NCBI GenBank assembly: GCA_051861205.1 | Contig: JBHYDC010000013.1 | Location: 62,001 to 126,000 of the forward strand | DNA length: 64,000 nucleotides | Direction of reading: 5' to 3' | From: JBHYDC01 sp051861205 | GTDB lineage: Bacteria; Pseudomonadota; Alphaproteobacteria; Rhizobiales; Pleomorphomonadaceae | Shown: in pieces, positions 54,119 through 62,533 of the stretch | Numbering within the stretch: position 1 is the first letter of the stretch | How the letters are laid out: each line of letters opens with the position of its first letter | Made by a program: the position numbers and the translations under genes | The notes under the pieces: model-generated | Told to the model about the DNA's origin: nothing | The model's database searches: none | The model's input: only the letters and a program-made list of their open reading frames with translations

Positions 54119-55033
54119 ATGTCTTATCTGTCCGAACTTTTAGCAGTAAAGGCGGCGCTCCAAGCGATCGAATATGACTTTGCTGGACTGCGCGTCATCA
54201 TCGCGTTTCGCAAGTTTGCAGAAAAAGCCAACTTCAATCCGAACCAGCCTCGGCTGCCCCGTGGGCAAGCGGGTGGTGGAAGATGGACAGGCGGCGCAAC
54301 GATAACACTGATCCAATCCAGGCAAGGTTCGGGAATAGTCCGGATCGTACGCAACCCGGTTGTTCCAACGCCGGCCCAAGCTGCACGCCTTCGAGTCGCA
54401 GAAATCGAATCGTTGAACGCAACAAACCTCGTAAGAACGGTGGAGCCGAATTGGCGCGCACCGCGCAGCTTAACCGAGACAGTAGAAGGGTTGATCGCAC
54501 ACCATCGCGGTATACGGGACGCCGCCAATGCGCGCTATGCGGAATTGATGAGAGGGCACAATAGCCCGCCGGAACGGATCGTCGAGCCAAGCGGACAACG
54601 CACCAACGAAGTCTTCCTTCGCCCGCTCGGATTTCGGAATGAATGGACCTACTTAAACTATCGCGAGTACATGACAAAAGGTGTCCGCTCAGCTGGCTAT
54701 ACAGACGCGATACTTTATATAAGAGGCAGCTCCGTAACAGGGTTTTCATACAAGACCAAACTATATTTTGACGTCAATAGAACAAGCGATATTGATATCG
54801 CTATTGTGAGTCCAATTTTATTCGAGACAATGACTGCAATGGGGCTACCAACAATGGGAAATAGCACCCGAACGTTTGCGTTCGAAGCTAACAGCGAAAT
54901 AGCTTTGCGATTGGGATTAGAAAAGTTGTTGGTTGGCAGCGATGCCATTCTCGGGAGGGATACTACGTTCATGGTATACAGAAACAAAGCTGCGCTTGAG
55001 TCGCGTGGCCCATACATAACTCTTACAAAGTGA
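54119..55033 (+). CDS. Candidate orphan toxin with nucleotidyltransferase-like domain
   Basis: The product is 304 residues from ATG 54119 (GGGGTGA 8 bases upstream). A short N-terminal helical part leads to FNPNQPRLPRGQAGGGRWTGG, a motif seen before toxin or phage-structural domains in alphaproteobacteria. The C-terminal half has GSSVTG (residues 203-208) and SDIDIAIV (223-230), the GS...DxD metal-binding pattern of nucleotidyltransferases, although the spacing between them is wider than usual. AT-rich, with many AGA, ATA and TTA codons unlike its neighbours: likely acquired. It is followed at once by a small gene. Function inferred; a phage-derived role cannot be excluded. Confidence 0.5.
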   Translation: MSYLSELLAVKAALQAIEYDFAGLRVIIAFRKFAEKANFNPNQPRLPRGQAGGGRWTGGATITLIQSRQGSGIVRIVRNPVVPTPAQAARLRVAEIESLNATNLVRTVEPNWRAPRSLTETVEGLIAHHRGIRDAANARYAELMRGHNSPPERIVEPSGQRTNEVFLRPLGFRNEWTYLNYREYMTKGVRSAGYTDAILYIRGSSVTGFSYKTKLYFDVNRTSDIDIAIVSPILFETMTAMGLPTMGNSTRTFAFEANSEIALRLGLEKLLVGSDAILGRDTTFMVYRNKAALESRGPYITLTK

Positions 55034-55041
55034 GGCGGTTC

Positions 55042-55452
55042 ATGCGTGCGTTCGCAGAATACATAATCGAAAACGAGAGCATAGACTCTGTCGTTGATAT
55101 TATGAAAAATGAATCAGATATCGATTTTTATTTAAGAGAAAATCTCTTTCATGGTCTTTTTTGGTCTAATCGTAAGTCCGCTACTCGGGAAATCAGCGTC
55201 AGTGTATTTCTAAACACCAACCACGATGGTGGCGAGGGGAGCGATATAATCGAGGAACCAATTTATAAGGCCTACTCGATGGAATCGGCTATAATTGAGA
55301 TTTCCTGCAAAGATCCCGGACATCCCCTATTTCTATACTTATCCGATCACCCGGAACGTTTCATCCAATTAAAACCAATATCAATCTGGATGAGTGAAAG
55401 GATTAGCAAAATATACGAAGGCTTTGGGCCAGTTCCGGAGCGCTTCAGATGA
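55042..55452 (+). CDS. Candidate immunity protein for the preceding gene
   Basis: The product is 136 residues from ATG 55042 (GAGG 6 bases upstream); a GTG at 55030 overlapping the preceding stop is the alternative. The protein is acidic, with no recognised domain and no signal peptide or membrane helix. It contains MKNESDIDFYLRENLFHG and ISCKDPGHPLFLYLS. Strongly AT-rich: bases 55081-55140 contain only 15 G or C of 60 by my count. Its coupling to the nucleotidyltransferase-like gene and its low-GC composition suggest an antidote; this is inference. Confidence 0.45.
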   Translation: MRAFAEYIIENESIDSVVDIMKNESDIDFYLRENLFHGLFWSNRKSATREISVSVFLNTNHDGGEGSDIIEEPIYKAYSMESAIIEISCKDPGHPLFLYLSDHPERFIQLKPISIWMSERISKIYEGFGPVPERFR

Positions 55453-55542
55453 ACACTTGGGACCGGCCCATTTTTTGAAGGTGCGGTCACCCCTCCAGCG
55501 CGCCATCACTTGTGCCACCACGACAGCGCCCGGACTCGCCCC

Positions 55543-56175
55543 ATGCCCATCGCCCCCCTTGCCACCGACGCCCTCCTCGTCGTCGACGTCCAGAACGACT
55601 TCTGCCCAGGTGGCGCACTGGCCGTGGCGGATGGTGATGCCGTGGTGCCCGTCATCAACACGCTCGCCCGCCGCTTTCAGAACGTGATCCTCACGCAGGA
55701 CTGGCACCCAACCGGGCACGCCTCCTTCGCTTCCGCACACCCCGGCAAGGCCCCTTTCGAGACGACGCAGATGCCCTACGGCGTCCAGGTGCTCTGGCCG
55801 GATCACTGCGTTCAGGGCACCCCCGGCGCCGCGCTGCACGGGGATCTAGACCTTCCCAACGCGCAACTGATCATCCGCAAGGGCTATCACGGCGCGGTCG
55901 ACAGCTATTCCGCCTTCCGCGAGGCAGACGGCACGACGCACACCGGTCTTGCCGGATATCTCAGCGAACGCGGCATCAATCGCGTATTCGTTGCCGGCCT
56001 CGCCACCGATTACTGCGTGGGCTGGACGGCGATTGACGCCCGCCACGCCGGTTTCGAAGCCTTCGTCATCGAAGACGCCTGCCGGGCGATCGACCTCGGC
56101 GGCTCGCTCGCCAAAGCCTGGGCCGACATGACAGCGGCGGGGGCCGCGCGCATCGTCAGTTCGCAAATCGGCTGA
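55543..56175 (+). CDS. pncA: Nicotinamidase / isochorismatase-family hydrolase
   Basis: The product is 210 residues from ATG 55543. Catalytic triad in place: Asp15 (VVDVQNDFCPGG), the lysine in LIIRKGYHG and the cysteine in ATDYCVGW; metal ligands are in QDWHPTGHASF. This matches PncA, which deamidates nicotinamide to nicotinate for NAD recycling. It lies after the AT-rich toxin-like pair, where composition returns to that of the host. Confidence 0.92.
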   Translation: MPIAPLATDALLVVDVQNDFCPGGALAVADGDAVVPVINTLARRFQNVILTQDWHPTGHASFASAHPGKAPFETTQMPYGVQVLWPDHCVQGTPGAALHGDLDLPNAQLIIRKGYHGAVDSYSAFREADGTTHTGLAGYLSERGINRVFVAGLATDYCVGWTAIDARHAGFEAFVIEDACRAIDLGGSLAKAWADMTAAGAARIVSSQIG

Positions 56176-56267
56176 GGGCTCGCTTTATACTCTGTCCCAT
56201 CATACCATTAGCGGCGTCCGCTCAAGTGCCGTATCGGCCTCGTGCCCATCTCAATTCAAGGTACACC

Positions 56268-56987
56268 GTGACCCTGCCGATCCGACCTCCCGGCCCCAGC
56301 GTCTCGTCCGAACTCGGCGCCGGCGCGCTGGCGATCCTGCCCGCCGTCATCGCCATGATCCCTTTCGCCTTGCTGCTGGGTCAGCAAGCCGCGATGAAGG
56401 GCTTGTCGGCGCTCGAAGTGCTGGCGATGTCCACGATCGTTTTCGCGGGCTCTGCCCAGTTTCTGGCCGTCACGATTTGGACGGATCCGGCGCCGGTGCT
56501 CGCCCTCGCCTTCGCCGCCTTCATTCTCAACCTGCGGCATGTGATGATGGGCGCGTCGCTGTCGCGCAAGATCCAGTCTTTCGGACCGATCAAGTTTGTC
56601 GCGGTCTATTTCATGACCGACGAAAGCTGGGCGATCACCGAAAAGCGGGCGCTGCACCACCCCCTCACGCCCGCCTATTACTTCTCGGCCTCGCTGACGC
56701 TTTTCGTCTCCTGGCAGATCTTCACCGTGCTCGGAACCATGATCGGCGCGTTGATCGCCGATCCATCGCGGTTCGGTTTTGATTTCGCGTTCCCAGCCAT
56801 CTTCATCGCGTTGACGGTGGGATTCTGGCGGGGCTGGCGGACGGCGCCTGTGGTCGCGGCCTCCGCCGCAACGGCGCTGATCGTCCATATGTCCGTTGAC
56901 GGTACGTGGTACGTGATCGCCGGCGCGGCGGCCGGCATAGCGGCCGCCCTCGTCACTAACAAACTCAGCCCGGAAGCGCGCGCGTGA
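56268..56987 (+). CDS. azlC: AzlC family branched-chain amino acid exporter subunit
   Basis: The product is 239 residues from GTG 56268 (AAGG 6 bases upstream; GTG 56226 is a longer alternative). Five or more hydrophobic helices with IVFAGSAQFLAVTIW, LNLRHVMMGASLSR and FMTDESWAIT, all hallmarks of AzlC. Together with AzlD it forms an inner-membrane exporter of branched-chain amino acids. It overlaps azlD by four bases (GTGA, 56984-56987). Confidence 0.9.
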   Translation: MTLPIRPPGPSVSSELGAGALAILPAVIAMIPFALLLGQQAAMKGLSALEVLAMSTIVFAGSAQFLAVTIWTDPAPVLALAFAAFILNLRHVMMGASLSRKIQSFGPIKFVAVYFMTDESWAITEKRALHHPLTPAYYFSASLTLFVSWQIFTVLGTMIGALIADPSRFGFDFAFPAIFIALTVGFWRGWRTAPVVAASAATALIVHMSVDGTWYVIAGAAAGIAAALVTNKLSPEARA

Positions 56988-57283
56988 CCGTCGAACCGAT
57001 CAACCTTCTCGCCATCGCCGCCATGGGCGTGGCGACCTATCTCACCCGCGTCGCCGGTCTCTTCCTCGCCGACCGCCTGCCGAAAACCGGCAGCGTCCGT
57101 ATCGCGCTCGACGCTCTGCCGCCGGCCGTTCTGACGGCGGTGATCGCTCCGGCCGTGCTCGCCGGACCGTCTGAAGCGGTCGCAGGAGCCGTCACCATGA
57201 TCGCCGCGTTCCGCCTGCCGCTGCTTGCCGCCGTGGCGCTCGGCATTGGAACATTGATCGGCATGCGCGCCCTTCTCGGTTGA
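56984..57283 (+). CDS. azlD: AzlD family branched-chain amino acid exporter small subunit
   Basis: The product is 99 residues, starting with GTG in the azlC stop. Three hydrophobic helices with MGVATYLTRVAGLFLADRLP and LDALPPAVLTAVIAPAVLA match AzlD. It works with AzlC. It is convergent with ftsZ; a shared bidirectional terminator lies between. Confidence 0.88.
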   Translation: MTVEPINLLAIAAMGVATYLTRVAGLFLADRLPKTGSVRIALDALPPAVLTAVIAPAVLAGPSEAVAGAVTMIAAFRLPLLAAVALGIGTLIGMRALLG

Positions 57284-57295
57284 ATCGCGCCCACG

Positions 57296-57331
57296 AAAAA
57301 GCCCCGCTGGATCGCTCCGGCGGGGCTTTTT
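57296..57331. terminator. Bidirectional terminator between azlD and ftsZ
   Basis: AAAAA-GCCCCGC, loop, GCGGGGC-TTTTT: the A-run and T-run flank a seven-base stem, so it can end both azlCD (plus) and ftsZ (minus) transcripts. Confidence 0.85.
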
Positions 57332-57347
57332 GTCGGCATGGATCCGA

Positions 57348-59192
57348 TCAGTTCTGGCGGCGCAGGAAAGCCGGGATTTCCAGTTGATCGTCGTCGCTCA
57401 TGCGGGGTTGCTGCGGAGCGACGCGGCCCTGAGGATCGAGGCGTCCCGCAGCGCCCTGCGGCTGGGCGACCGGTCGCTTGGCGAACTCGTTGCCGCTCAT
57501 CTGGGGCTGACGCGCCGGAGCCATAGGCTGCGGAGCCGGCTGGCGCGGGGCTTGCGGCGGCTGGCGCTGCGCGGCATCGGGTTCTTCGCGGCGGCCGCCG
57601 AGGCCGACGGCAGCGAGGCGGCGCAGCAGGCTCATCGGCCGCCGCTCCTCCTCGTGTTCGTCAGCCTGGGATACGGCCCGGACTTCACGCTGCGCGATCG
57701 GCGGAAACTCCTCAAGCGAGGGCATCCGCGCCCGAGGCACGCCCGCAGGCCGCTCGGCCGCCGGCGGGATATACGGGGCCGGGGCCGGTTCCATTTGCGC
57801 CTGAGCGGTGACCGGGGGTGGTTCGACCGAACGCGGGGCGTCGTAGTGCCCCGGATGCGGCTGATACGGCTCGATCGTTACCCTCGGATCCTGCGCCGAC
57901 TGGACATAGCGGGGCGCTTCGACCGGAGCGGCACGAGGGGCCTCAGCCTGCGCCGCATAGTCGGGAAGTTCGAGCGCTGCTTCGATGGCGCTCGCGAAGT
58001 GAGCGTCGGCAGCGTCCATGGCCGGAGACGCCGGCACATGCATGGGCGTCGGAGCGATTGCCGGAGCCGGCTCACGCGCCGCCGCCGACCGCACGGCCGG
58101 CTGCAAAAAAGACTGGTGGACCTCCTGCGCGGCAACCGAAGCGGCAGACGCCGCCTGCGGCTTCGTCACGATCCGGCTGTTGAGGTCGGCAAGCCGGGCC
58201 TCCTGGGTCGCGGCAAGCTGAAGGGCATCCTGGTCGATGCCCGTCGCCACGACCGAGACCCGAATCACACCTTCGAGCGCGTCGTCGAAGGTGGCGCCGA
58301 GGATGATGTTGGCGTCGCTGTCGACTTCCTCGCGGATGCGCGTCGCCGCTTCGTCAACCTCGAACAAGGTCAGATCCTTGCCGCCGGTGATCGAGATGAG
58401 GAGGCCCTTGGCGCCCTTCATCGACACTTCATCGAGCAACGGATTGGCGATTGCCGCTTCGGCCGCCTGCAACGCGCGCTTGTCGCCGGAGGCCTCGCCG
58501 GTGCCCATCATCGCCTTGCCCATGCCGCGCATGATCGAGCGGACGTCGGCGAAGTCGAGGTTGATGAGACCTTCCTTGACCATCAGATCAGTGATGCAGG
58601 CAACGCCGGAATAGAGCACCTGATCGGCCATCGCGAAGGCGTCGGCAAACGTGGTGCGCTCGTTGGCGATGCGGAAGAGGTTCTGGTTGGGGATGCAGAT
58701 CAGCGTATCGACTGACGCCTGCAACTCCTGGATGCCGGCATCCGCGATACGCATGCGCCGCGCGCCTTCGAACTGGAAGGGCTTGGTCACCACGCCGACC
58801 GTCAAAATGCCATGCTCGCGGGCCGCGCGGGCGATCACAGGGGCCGCACCGGTGCCGGTGCCACCGCCCATGCCGGCGGTGATGAACACCATGTGCGATC
58901 CGGCTAGGTGATCGTTGATCTCGTCGATCACCTCATCGGCGGCCGCCCGGCCGACTTCCGGCTGTGAACCGGCGCCGAGACCCTCGGTAACCGCGACGCC
59001 CATCTGGATGATGCGTTCGGCGCGCGCGGCGGTCAGCGCCTGCGCGTCGGTATTCGCCACGACGAATTCCACGCCCTGAAGTCCGGCCTGGATCATGTTG
59101 TTGACGGCGTTTCCGCCAGCACCGCCGACACCGAACACGGTGATTCTCGGCTTCAGTTCAGTCAGGTCGGGCATTTTCAGGTTGATCGTCAT
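57348..59192 (-). CDS. ftsZ: Cell division GTPase FtsZ
   Basis: The product is 614 residues from ATG 59192 (GAGGG 5 bases upstream; a longer frame to 59240 has no support). The tubulin-like GTPase domain carries GVGGAGGNAVNN and GGGTGTG (residues 109-115). It is followed by a very long disordered Pro/Gln/Ala-rich linker (about residues 320-600) and the conserved tail DDQLEIPAFLRRQN that binds FtsA and other partners. The linker makes it longer than the E. coli protein, as is typical in alphaproteobacteria. Last gene of the murC-murB-ddl-ftsQ-ftsA-ftsZ run. Confidence 0.97.
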   Translation of the reverse strand: MTINLKMPDLTELKPRITVFGVGGAGGNAVNNMIQAGLQGVEFVVANTDAQALTAARAERIIQMGVAVTEGLGAGSQPEVGRAAADEVIDEINDHLAGSHMVFITAGMGGGTGTGAAPVIARAAREHGILTVGVVTKPFQFEGARRMRIADAGIQELQASVDTLICIPNQNLFRIANERTTFADAFAMADQVLYSGVACITDLMVKEGLINLDFADVRSIMRGMGKAMMGTGEASGDKRALQAAEAAIANPLLDEVSMKGAKGLLISITGGKDLTLFEVDEAATRIREEVDSDANIILGATFDDALEGVIRVSVVATGIDQDALQLAATQEARLADLNSRIVTKPQAASAASVAAQEVHQSFLQPAVRSAAAREPAPAIAPTPMHVPASPAMDAADAHFASAIEAALELPDYAAQAEAPRAAPVEAPRYVQSAQDPRVTIEPYQPHPGHYDAPRSVEPPPVTAQAQMEPAPAPYIPPAAERPAGVPRARMPSLEEFPPIAQREVRAVSQADEHEEERRPMSLLRRLAAVGLGGRREEPDAAQRQPPQAPRQPAPQPMAPARQPQMSGNEFAKRPVAQPQGAAGRLDPQGRVAPQQPRMSDDDQLEIPAFLRRQN

Positions 59193-59297
59193 GGCACCCT
59201 CATCATTCCAGCCGGTCGTTACCGGATTGTCCTTCTTCATGTCCCGGTCGAACGACCGACCGTCTATTTCCGTCCGGCGCGGAGCCTTGGCCCCCCG

Positions 59298-60614
59298 TCA
59301 GAAGCTTTCCCTGAACCACGCTCCGACCCGCGATACGAAACCTCCGTTCGCGGCCAGCGCCAGGCCCTTTCGGCGCGTGGAGAATTGTTCGATCTGCGCC
59401 ACCTGGGGATAGATCAGGAGGCCGACGCCTGTTGCGAAGGCAGCGCCTCTAGCCGCCTCCGGTAGACCCGTAATGCCGACCGGCCGGCCGAGCCGCACGT
59501 TGCGGCCAAGCACCCGGCGGGCAAGTTCGCTGAGCCCGGTGAGCTGGCTCGCGCCGCCCGTCAGCACGATGCGCCGCCCCACCCGCCCCGCGAAGCCGGA
59601 CGCATGGAGCCGGTCGCGCACCACTTCAAGGATCTCCTCGACGCGCGGGCGGATGATGTTGACGATGTTCGCGCGCGTCACATGCTGCGGCATGTCGTCG
59701 TCGCCGACAGGCTCCACGGTGACCATGTCGCGTTCATCGGAATCGATCGAGATGACCGAGCCGTGCAGCGCCTTGATGCGTTCGGCATCCACCAGCTTGG
59801 TCGAAAGGCCGCGCGCCAGATCCATTGTAACGTGATGACCGCCGATCGCGAAGCCGTCGACGTGGACGAACTGGCCGTCGGCGAACACGGCGATTTTGGT
59901 GGTGCCGCCGCCGATATCCACACAGGCAACGCCAAGCTGCGCTTCATCGTCGACCAGCGAAGAGAGCGCTGAGGCGTAAGGCGTCGCCACCATGGTCTCG
60001 ACTTCGAGATGAGCCCGGTTGACGCAGATTTCGAGGTTGCGGATTGGTGCGCTATCCGCCGTCACGACGTGGGTGTCGACCGCAACGCGCTGGCCGAGCA
60101 TGCCGCGTGGATCGCGAATGCCGCGGTTGCCGTCGAGCGCGTAGCCGATCGGAAGGGCGTGAACCACGGCGCGGCCGTCGCGCACCGTGTGCTGGCTGCC
60201 AACCTCCAGGACGCGCTGAATATCGGCCTCGCCGACTTCACGGCCTGCCAGATCAAAGCCCGCGCTGAAGGTTTCGCTGCCAAGACGGCCGCAGGAAACC
60301 GATACGATCAGCGATTCAACCGTGAGCCCGGCCATCCGCTCGGCGGCATCGACGGCGAGGCGGATGGCTTTTTCCGCCTGATCGAGATCCACCACCGCGC
60401 CCGCCTTGATGCCGCGCGAGCGCTGATAGCCGAAGCCAAGCACCTCGATCGCATGGGTGCGGCCGGGCAGCACGTCGCCGGTCATCCGGGGTGTCAGGCG
60501 CGCGATGATGCAGCAGATCTTGGACGTGCCGACGTCGAGCACCGACACGATCACCGGACGGCGATGGGGCAGCGGGCGCATCCGCTGAACGCGATGATCG
60601 GAGCCGCGGGTCAT
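59298..60614 (-). CDS. ftsA: Cell division protein FtsA
   Basis: The product is 438 residues, an actin-like ATPase tethering FtsZ to the membrane. VSVLDVGTSKICCII (phosphate-1), CVDIGGGTTKIAVF (phosphate-2) and IVLTGGASQLTGLSELA (adenosine) are the ATPase motifs; the C-terminus is an amphipathic helix ending AWFRESF. It overlaps ftsQ by four bases (60611-60614) and precedes ftsZ by 105 bases. Confidence 0.96.
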   Translation of the reverse strand: MTRGSDHRVQRMRPLPHRRPVIVSVLDVGTSKICCIIARLTPRMTGDVLPGRTHAIEVLGFGYQRSRGIKAGAVVDLDQAEKAIRLAVDAAERMAGLTVESLIVSVSCGRLGSETFSAGFDLAGREVGEADIQRVLEVGSQHTVRDGRAVVHALPIGYALDGNRGIRDPRGMLGQRVAVDTHVVTADSAPIRNLEICVNRAHLEVETMVATPYASALSSLVDDEAQLGVACVDIGGGTTKIAVFADGQFVHVDGFAIGGHHVTMDLARGLSTKLVDAERIKALHGSVISIDSDERDMVTVEPVGDDDMPQHVTRANIVNIIRPRVEEILEVVRDRLHASGFAGRVGRRIVLTGGASQLTGLSELARRVLGRNVRLGRPVGITGLPEAARGAAFATGVGLLIYPQVAQIEQFSTRRKGLALAANGGFVSRVGAWFRESF

Positions 60615-61534
60615 GCGTCCCTCGCGCGCTTTTTCATCGCCTTGTCACGGGCGTCGATCAATTCTTCACGGGCGGCGTTTGCCCCGTCCGTGAGGCGCAC
60701 GACCAGACGGTCGGGAAGGCGCATGTCGATCACGGTGATATCGCGGTCGATGAGCCCGGAGCGCGCTTCGATCTTGGCAAGCTCGATCGCGGCTTCGGCG
60801 GCGCCCTCTTCGGGCAGCATCACCTGCACGCCATTGTCGAGGAACAGGTCCCAGCGACGGTGCGAAACCAGCATGGACGCCCGCACGCGGTTCTGAAGCT
60901 CCGGCGCGTCGTCGAGGATGGATGTAATTTCATGGACGCGCGTTTCCGCGCCCTCGCCCATCACGCGCGGAAGCCGCACGAAACGCGATTCCAGCTTCTC
61001 GGTGATCACTTCACCGTCGCTATCGATGATTTCGACGCGGTCGTTGATCGTTTTCTGCCAAAGGGCGGCCGGCACGCGCTCTTCCAAGATCACGCGGATC
61101 TTGTTGGGATAGAGCTTCATGACGGAAACGTTGGAAACCCAAGGGTTCGCAGCCAAGCGGGCGCGGGCGGACGCTGCGTCGTAGAGAAACAGCGACTGGC
61201 TGGAATGGATGGACAGCGTGTCCAAAACGTTGGCTTCGTCCACCTCGCGCTGGCCGGTGATCCGGACGGCGGTGACGCGGAAGCCAAGCTCGGCGGTCGT
61301 GTCGTTGATCACGTCGAGCGTGCGTCCGGAGAGCGCGATGCCATAGGCGCTCCAGGCGGCGAGATAGAGGATTGCGGCCAAAAGCCCGGCGCCGCGCGGA
61401 ATGTGTTGCAGGATCCCCGCCTGCCGCCAGACGGGCTGCCGATGAAGGCGCGAGACTCCGCGGCGGCCGGGAAAGAAGCGCATGAGTCCCGGACCACTGG
61501 ATGCCCCCAACCGTCGTGACGTCAGCGCCTGCAA
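60611..61534 (-). CDS. ftsQ: Cell division protein FtsQ
   Basis: The product is 307 residues from a TTG at 61534, chosen because GGAGG lies 7 bases upstream; no ATG precedes the coding region before 61483. A single transmembrane helix (LLAAILYLAAWSAYGIAL) anchors it, then a POTRA domain (FRVTAVRITGQREVDEANVL) and the FtsQ/DivIB domain. It scaffolds the divisome in the periplasm. The start overlaps ddlB's end by 13 bases. Confidence 0.9.
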   Translation of the reverse strand: MQALTSRRLGASSGPGLMRFFPGRRGVSRLHRQPVWRQAGILQHIPRGAGLLAAILYLAAWSAYGIALSGRTLDVINDTTAELGFRVTAVRITGQREVDEANVLDTLSIHSSQSLFLYDAASARARLAANPWVSNVSVMKLYPNKIRVILEERVPAALWQKTINDRVEIIDSDGEVITEKLESRFVRLPRVMGEGAETRVHEITSILDDAPELQNRVRASMLVSHRRWDLFLDNGVQVMLPEEGAAEAAIELAKIEARSGLIDRDITVIDMRLPDRLVVRLTDGANAAREELIDARDKAMKKRARDA

Positions 61535-62445
61535 CTCGCGTCCTCCACGATCCAACTTACCAACGCCCCGAAGGAGATCCCCTCATGGGCGGCCATTTCG
61601 GGCACGAGCGAGGTCGCGGTCATGCCCGGCTGGGTATTGACCTCCAAGCAGACGATGTCTCCGGTTCCGTCGCCGCGATCGTTGAAACGAAAGTCGGCGC
61701 GGCTCACTCCGCGACACCCGAGGGCTTGGTGCGCCTCAGCAGCAATCATTTGGACATTTTGGTAAATAAAGGATGAAAGCGGAGCCGGTAACAGGTGGCG
61801 CGACCCCCCGGGCCTGTACTTTGCGTCGTAGTCGTAGAAACCCTGGCTTGGCATCACGACTTCGATAACGCCAAGCGGCCGGTCGCCCATCACCGCGCAG
61901 GTTAGTTCGCGGCCAGGCACATAGCTCTCCACCATGACAAGATCGCCATAGGGCCAGTCATTTGTACCAAGGAGCTGTGGCGGATGTGTCGCATCCGGCG
62001 GCACGATTAAAACCCCGAAGGACGAGCCCTCGGCCGGCGGCTTGACCACGTAGGGAGGCTTCAGAACATGCGCTTTTGCCGCTTCGAAACGGCTGACGAG
62101 CTTATGTTCGGCAACCGGAATGCCAGCCGCCTTCATCACATGCTTCGCCTTTGGCTTGTTCATGGCGAGCGCGGAGGCAAGAACGCCCGAATGGGTATAA
62201 GGGATCTCAAGGATTTCCAGAATGCCCTGGATGGTGCCGTCCTCACCGTAGAGACCGTGCAGCGCATTGAAACAGACGTCGGGCTTCAGATCCTCAAGCA
62301 CAGACGCGATTTGGCGATCGACGTCGATCCGGCTGACCCGGTATCCCTGCCCCTCCAGGGAATCGGCGCAGGCCTTGCCGGAGTTGAGGCTGACCGGGCG
62401 TTCGGAGGACCAGCCCCCCATGAGAACGGCGACGTGCTTGGACAT
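61522..62445 (-). CDS. ddlB: D-alanine--D-alanine ligase
   Basis: The product is 307 residues from ATG 62445. ATP-grasp fold with VLMGGWSSERPVSLNSG, FNALHGLYGEDGTIQGILE, KPPAEGSSFGV, and FNDRGDGTGDIVCLEVNTQPGMTATSLVPEMA (metal-binding Glu/Asn). It makes the D-Ala-D-Ala dipeptide for peptidoglycan. The end overlaps the ftsQ start by 13 bases, and murB lies 88 bases upstream. Confidence 0.96.
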   Translation of the reverse strand: MSKHVAVLMGGWSSERPVSLNSGKACADSLEGQGYRVSRIDVDRQIASVLEDLKPDVCFNALHGLYGEDGTIQGILEILEIPYTHSGVLASALAMNKPKAKHVMKAAGIPVAEHKLVSRFEAAKAHVLKPPYVVKPPAEGSSFGVLIVPPDATHPPQLLGTNDWPYGDLVMVESYVPGRELTCAVMGDRPLGVIEVVMPSQGFYDYDAKYRPGGSRHLLPAPLSSFIYQNVQMIAAEAHQALGCRGVSRADFRFNDRGDGTGDIVCLEVNTQPGMTATSLVPEMAAHEGISFGALVSWIVEDASCRR

Positions 62446-62533
62446 GGGACGGGTGATCCTCTGATGGAAGAGTGTTCGCGGCGAGCCGAAGCTGCCCGCC
62501 ATGCGCCTTGTGTGCCGATGCGGCCCCGGCCGG

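Noticed and set aside
59193..59240. Longer FtsZ start at 59240
   Set aside because: ATG 59192 has a good ribosome site and matches the family N-terminus; the extension does not.
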